Positions 5,525 through 8,411 of a DNA stretch of 8,411 nucleotides are shown here, piece after piece (the stretch's first letter is position 1; each line of letters starts with the position of its first letter). The stretch covers positions 1-8,411 of the forward strand of contig JAISQX010000157.1 in NCBI GenBank assembly GCA_031273965.1, given 5' to 3'. Source of the DNA: Clostridiales bacterium. GTDB taxonomy: Bacteria > Bacillota > Clostridia > Christensenellales > JAISNN01. The notes under the pieces are model-generated. The model did not search any database. It had not been told where the DNA came from and was given only the letters and a program-made list of their open reading frames with translations. The position numbers and the translations under genes are program-made.

Positions 5525-6895
5525 ATGAGGTATACGGTCAAGCTAGAAAGCATAAGACTGGAAAATATAAAAAATGTAGAGGGCGGTTATATTAAATTCC
5601 GAAATAAAAAGCGAAACGGCGGAGATTGCGATATAATAGGGATTTACGGACAAAACGGCTCCGGTAAAACCGCGGTTATAGACTGTATGGAAATAATACA
5701 GGAATTGTTTATGGGGCGCGGTCTTGTGCGGCGTTTTTTTGATTGTCTTTACGTAAACGCCGAGCGCTCCTCCGTAACCGTGGAGTTTTCCGTTTCGGTA
5801 AACGAAAAAAAATACTTTGTATCCTATGAAGCGGTATTAAAATTTATCGAAAACAATACCGATTTTTCCGTGGCGAAAGAAAGCCTAAAATGTTTCGGCA
5901 TGGACGGAGACAAATATCGCGCGTCTGTTGTATGTGATTTTGAGGAGGAAAACATTTTTTTGCCCAAAAGGCTATTTGATACCCTTACGGGCGGAGATAA
6001 AAAGCTAAAAACAAACCTTTACGCTCAAAAGGTGCTGTCAAAGGAACATAAAATGTCTTTTATTTTCAATCCGTCGGTTATGGAGTTACTAAAAAAGAGC
6101 GGCGGAGCGAACGAACTTCTGGCGGTGATTTCGGCGTTGGGTCAGTACGCAAGTATGGATCTCTTCGTTATAAAAAATTCGCACAGCGGTATTATAAGCC
6201 TGAATGAATTGATACCGTTCAGCTTCAAGATAGAGGACGGCGGTACGCGAATAGTCAAAGGCGAAGCGGGGATAAGGCTTGACCAGCCCACACTTTTTCC
6301 GATGGTGGGATATAAGGACGTAAGCGTGCTTATAGGACAACTGAACGTGGTCATAAAATGCCTTGTCCCAAACTTGCAGATAGAGGTTAAGGAATATGGG
6401 GAGCAAGTCGACGATAGCGGCGCGCCGTGTATGCGCTTTGAGCTTTTGGCGTGTTCCGCCGGCACAAAGCTTCCTTTACGGAATGAATCCGAGGGTATAA
6501 AAAAGATTATATCTATTTTGAGCGTACTCATTTCGTTTTATAACGGAGAAAACACGACGGTGCTTATAGACGAATTTGACGCGGGAATTTTTGAATATCT
6601 TTTGGGCGAGCTTTTGTCCGTGCTTCGGGATAATGCGAGAGGGCAGCTTATTTTTACGTCGCATAACCTAAGACCGATAGAGGTGCTTGACAGAGAGAAC
6701 ATATATTTTTCGTCTTGCAATCCAAAAAAACGGTATATACGCTTGACGAATGTAAAGTCAAACGGCAATCTAAGAGATTTTTATTACAGAACGATAGAAT
6801 TGGGCGGTCAAGAAGAAAAACTGTTTGACGAAACAAATCTATCGGAATTGAGTTTGGCGTTACGGATTGCGGGCAATGGCGGCGCGCGCCGGTAA
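5525..6895 (+). CDS. AAA/ABC-type ATPase of a putative defence pair
   Basis: A 456-residue ATPase of the AAA_15/OLD-like SMC/ABC superfamily. The N-terminal strand pair LESIRLENIKNVEGGYIKF precedes the Walker A GQNGSGKT (42-49). An ABC-signature-like LRNESEGIKK lies at 318-327, Walker B VLIDEFD at 346-352 with catalytic Glu350, and the switch His380 in TSHN. Between Walker A and the signature is a large insert with no coiled-coil heptads evident. Such ATPases dimerise head to tail and, in AbiL, PARIS and related systems, gate a TOPRIM or nuclease partner. The next gene, 35 bases downstream, is TOPRIM-like, which fits exactly. GGAG at 5515-5518 supports the start. A RecF/SMC-type repair role is less likely because of the partner. 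The ATPase fold is certain; the anti-phage function is inferred. Confidence 0.82.
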   Translation: MRYTVKLESIRLENIKNVEGGYIKFRNKKRNGGDCDIIGIYGQNGSGKTAVIDCMEIIQELFMGRGLVRRFFDCLYVNAERSSVTVEFSVSVNEKKYFVSYEAVLKFIENNTDFSVAKESLKCFGMDGDKYRASVVCDFEEENIFLPKRLFDTLTGGDKKLKTNLYAQKVLSKEHKMSFIFNPSVMELLKKSGGANELLAVISALGQYASMDLFVIKNSHSGIISLNELIPFSFKIEDGGTRIVKGEAGIRLDQPTLFPMVGYKDVSVLIGQLNVVIKCLVPNLQIEVKEYGEQVDDSGAPCMRFELLACSAGTKLPLRNESEGIKKIISILSVLISFYNGENTTVLIDEFDAGIFEYLLGELLSVLRDNARGQLIFTSHNLRPIEVLDRENIYFSSCNPKKRYIRLTNVKSNGNLRDFYYRTIELGGQEEKLFDETNLSELSLALRIAGNGGARR

Positions 6896-6930
6896 AGAAA
6901 TTTTGTGCATATAAAGGAAGCCTTTTCATT

Positions 6931-7632
6931 ATGAAAGCAAAGCGAATAAACTTTAAAAAGCTGCTGTTGTTCATTGTCGAGGGCTCGACGGACAAAATAG
7001 CGCTTGAAAATATTTTGAAAAAGATTTTTAGCGATAAAAAAATCTGTTTTAAGACTATATACGGCGACGTCACATCCGAGGAGGAGACGACGGTCGAAAA
7101 TATTGACGGCAAGATTGCCGCTTACGTAAAAGATTTTTTGACGCGGAATATAGCGTTTAAAAAGACGGATATCATGGAAATAATACATTTGACCGACTTA
7201 GACGGAGTCTTTTTGTCGGATAGGCGGATAATCTATGACAAGGACGCGGATATTTTTTATGATAATAAGCATATAAGAACGGGAAAATCCTTTAAAATAA
7301 TCGAAAGAAACAGGCGAAAATCCGAGGTTTTGAAACATTTAAGCTCCGTCAATTCGATAAAAGGCGTCAATTATTCAATTTATTTTTTTGGGGCGAATAT
7401 GGAGCATGTATTTTGTAATTCCGCTAATTGTACCGACGGCGAAAAGGAAAGCTGTGCTTACGGATTTGCTCAAAGCTTTAAGGGCAGAGAGAAGGAGTTT
7501 CCGGTTTTTTTGAAGGAGCAAAAGGTCGTAAGGAATTGGACTTACGAAGAGTCCTGGAAATTTGTCGAAAGCGGCGTAAACTCTTTAAAAAGACTGACAA
7601 ACATAAACGTTCTCTTAGAAAAGTTTAAATGA
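6931..7632 (+). CDS. TOPRIM-like effector partner of the ATPase
   Basis: A 233-residue protein. LLLFIVEGSTDKIALENIL (11-29) matches the first TOPRIM motif, with the general acid/base Glu17, and IIHLTDLDGVF (84-94) gives the DxD metal-binding pair Asp89 and Asp91. A further conserved-looking block is YFFGANMEHVFCNS (151-164). TOPRIM proteins are topoisomerase, primase or nuclease modules; paired with an ABC-type ATPase they form AbiL (AbiLi/AbiLii), PARIS (AriA/AriB) and OLD-like phage defence systems. AAGGAAG at 6914-6920 lies ten bases before the ATG, and the spacing to the ATPase gene is 35 bases, so one operon is likely. The family inside these systems is uncertain; AbiLii-like is my preferred guess from the TDxDG and NxEHV motifs. 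No terminator follows. Confidence 0.68.
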   Translation: MKAKRINFKKLLLFIVEGSTDKIALENILKKIFSDKKICFKTIYGDVTSEEETTVENIDGKIAAYVKDFLTRNIAFKKTDIMEIIHLTDLDGVFLSDRRIIYDKDADIFYDNKHIRTGKSFKIIERNRRKSEVLKHLSSVNSIKGVNYSIYFFGANMEHVFCNSANCTDGEKESCAYGFAQSFKGREKEFPVFLKEQKVVRNWTYEESWKFVESGVNSLKRLTNINVLLEKFK

Positions 7633-7722
7633 CGGTCAAGCGGGGTTTCTTCCAACCCGATATCGTGTTCGTCTAATATTCCCAAAGCCTGAATTGAAAA
7701 AGCTAATGCAACAACGGTTAGT
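7633..7722. other. Short gap before the insertion sequence
   Basis: No gene on the + strand. On the - strand one frame reads smoothly as a protein-like stretch (roughly LTVVALAFSIQ then ALGILDEHDIGLEETPLD) without start or homologue that I recognise; it may be a gene remnant next to the insertion sequence. Confidence 0.25.
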
Positions 7723-7734
7723 AGGAGTGGACAA
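7723..7734 (+). repeat. Left terminal inverted repeat
   Basis: AGGAGTGGACAA, perfectly complementary to 8188-8199. It also contains TGGACA, which serves as the -35 box of the promoter for the first frame. Confidence 0.8.
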
Positions 7735-7756
7735 TTATTGAACATTGTGATATAAT
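7728..7756 (+). promoter_or_regulatory. Sigma-A promoter starting in the left terminal repeat
   Basis: TGGACA (7728-7733, one change from consensus), exactly 17 bases, then perfect TATAAT (7751-7756). Only six bases separate the -10 box from the ATG at 7763, so transcription should begin at or next to the start codon, giving a leaderless message. No Shine-Dalgarno sequence precedes that ATG. Confidence 0.72.
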
Positions 7757-7762
7757 AAAAAA

Positions 7763-8044
7763 ATGGATAAGCAAGAGAAAAGATGTCCGAGATGCGGTGA
7801 AACTGAAAAACAGCATAAGCGCGGATTAACGGCGGCGGGAAGTCAGCGGTTCTGTTGCATGAAATGCAAAAAAACGTATACGCCCGAGCCAAAAAGTCAC
7901 GCTTATTCAGAGGAAGTCAGACAACTTGCGATAAAAGAACATTTTGCCGGCGTAAGCGGCAGAGAGATAGGTAAAATATACGGCATGAGCAAGTCTAACG
8001 TATACAATTGGATTAAAAAAAACCGAAGCGATGTATATAAGTGA
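7763..8044 (+). CDS. IS1-type zinc-finger/HTH protein (InsA-like)
   Basis: A 93-residue DNA-binding half of an IS1-type transposase. A zinc finger is formed by CPRC (Cys8, Cys11) and CCMKC (Cys31 or Cys32, Cys35). It is followed by a helix-turn-helix at about 50-86 with SEEVRQLAIKEHFAG, VSGREIGKIYGMSKSNVYNW. Such proteins bind the terminal repeats and, alone, act as repressors of transposition. The frame ends beside A AAA AAC (8016-8022 area), a canonical slippery heptamer, but the -1 frame after it meets a stop within six codons; the catalytic frame is in +1. It has no ribosome binding site and seems to be read from a leaderless mRNA. The frame itself is intact and may still be expressed. 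Confidence 0.8.
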   Translation: MDKQEKRCPRCGETEKQHKRGLTAAGSQRFCCMKCKKTYTPEPKSHAYSEEVRQLAIKEHFAGVSGREIGKIYGMSKSNVYNWIKKNRSDVYK

Positions 8045-8205
8045 AACAACGGATTTTGAGGCGTTTGAGCTTGACGAGATATTTTGGTTTATTGCGGAGC
8101 GAAAAGGAAGCGAAAACGGAGTAAACGCATATGTATGCCATGGTAAGCCGTAGACCGCGCCGAATAAGTCGATTTTTAGCGCACGACTTGTCCACTCCTT
8201 TTTGA
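8031..8205 (+). pseudogene. IS1-type catalytic frame, frameshifted and truncated
   Basis: Starting at the ATG at 8031, overlapping the preceding frame by 14 bases, the product reads FELDEIFWFIAERKGSENGVNAY, matching the start of the IS1 catalytic domain, where the Asp of ELDE is probably the first catalytic acid. It then hits TAG at 8151. One frame over, from 8131, the homology resumes as YAMVSRRPRRI. The two pieces rejoin perfectly if one TATG is removed near 8130-8137, so a 4-base duplication probably broke the frame. After PRRI the rest of the catalytic domain is absent, and the frame ends at TGA 8203-8205 just outside the right repeat. Transposase activity is excluded. Confidence 0.68.
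8188..8199 (-). repeat. Right terminal inverted repeat
   Basis: TTGTCCACTCCT, the exact reverse complement of 7723-7734. Pairing stops immediately on both sides of the 12 bases. Confidence 0.8.
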
Positions 8206-8214
8206 TAAAATTTG

Positions 8215-8243
8215 TTGCGAAACGATGTATTTTGTGGTATAAT
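8215..8243 (+). promoter_or_regulatory. Extended -10 promoter for the gene at 8332
   Basis: TTGCGA (8215-8220), a 17-base spacer, then TATAAT (8238-8243) preceded by TGG, giving an extended -10 (TGnTATAAT). It lies 16 bases beyond the right terminal repeat and points right. Expected start is near 8250, leaving a leader of about 80 bases. Confidence 0.75.
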
Positions 8244-8331
8244 AAACATGAAATGTAAGATTTATATCGCTTATGTTGAGAAATGCATATATTAGTTGTA
8301 AACATAAAAAATAATATTGGAGAAGAATATT

Positions 8332-8411
8332 ATGGCAAAAATTATCAAAATAGAGTTTGACGAAGTAGTTGTCGGGTTGGACGACAAATCGACAATCAGG
8401 ATACTAAAAGA
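8332..8411 (+). CDS. Unknown protein, 3' end beyond window
   Basis: Only 26 complete codons are present: MAKIIKIEFDEVVVGLDD then KSTIRILK. GGAGA at 8319-8323 sits eight bases before the ATG, and a strong promoter precedes it, so the start is credible. The alternating hydrophobic and polar pattern predicts beta strands. It faintly recalls small clostridial N-terminal beta domains with a VxIGxDDG turn, but this is too little to name a family. Confidence 0.7.
   Translation, partial: MAKIIKIEFDEVVVGLDDKSTIRILK

Larger units (their letters stand above)
7723..8199. mobile_element. Decayed IS1-type insertion sequence (477 bp)
   Basis: The boundaries are set by a perfect 12-bp inverted repeat, AGGAGTGGACAA (7723-7734) and TTGTCCACTCCT (8188-8199). 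Inside are a zinc-finger/HTH frame of InsA type and the beginning of an IS1-type catalytic frame. IS1-family transposases need a further ~130 residues after the MVSRRPRRI block, so the element has lost most of its catalytic core and could move only with help in trans. No target duplication of 8-9 bp is evident at the flanks, which fits an old insertion or decayed ends. Confidence 0.75.

Noticed and set aside
7641..7660. Hairpin GGGTT-TCTTCC-AACCC as a terminator after the TOPRIM gene
   Set aside because: Only 5 bp of stem and no T run follows.
7714..8208. Target-site duplication flanking the insertion sequence
   Set aside because: The bases outside the terminal repeats (…GGTTAGT and TTTTGATAA…) do not match.
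8248..8295. Short frame MKCKIYIAYVEKCIY upstream of the last gene
   Set aside because: 15 codons, no ribosome binding site, and its ATG coincides with the predicted transcript start; too little support.

Overview
The window looks like a chromosomal segment of an uncultured, spore-forming clostridial Firmicute. The evidence is an spmA-spmB spore maturation operon, strong Shine-Dalgarno sequences (AAGGAGG/GGAGG type), heavy use of ATA for isoleucine, and intermediate base composition. The exact lineage is an inference and cannot be fixed from this sequence.

Left part (1-2608, + strand) is housekeeping metabolism: the 3' end of purB (adenylosuccinate lyase), then hisH and hisF, which overlap by 11 bases. 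These two encode the glutaminase and cyclase halves of imidazole glycerol phosphate synthase. PurB and HisF both release AICAR, so the cluster joins purine and histidine synthesis at a shared intermediate; no other his gene is visible. A convergent intergenic region (2609-2808) holds two identical 30-base direct repeats 36 bases apart. spmA-spmB follows on the minus strand (2809-3892).

Middle part (3893-5107) is mostly non-coding. A possible small membrane-anchored or secreted protein (4133-4432) is followed by a near-ideal hairpin terminator. Next comes an orphan ribosome binding site with a start codon that opens only a two-codon frame. This abuts a tandem array of a roughly 154-base, multi-hairpin repeat: two full copies and one partial (4679-5018). 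A leader of about 90 bases after the array may encode a 25-residue peptide overlapping the ridA start.

Right part (5108-7632, + strand) holds ridA, an AAA/ABC-type ATPase with a ~180-residue insert, and a TOPRIM-like protein, closely spaced and co-directional. The ATPase plus TOPRIM pair has the architecture of two-gene anti-phage systems (AbiL, PARIS, OLD/Gabija-like) and is the best candidate here for an accessory defence system. Its family assignment rests on motifs only.

The end (7723-8199) is a decayed IS1-type insertion sequence of about 477 bp with 12-bp terminal inverted repeats. It has an intact zinc-finger/HTH reading frame whose promoter appears to start in the left repeat and give a leaderless mRNA, plus a frameshifted, internally deleted catalytic frame. 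A good promoter lies just outside it and probably drives a gene cut by the window end (8332 on).
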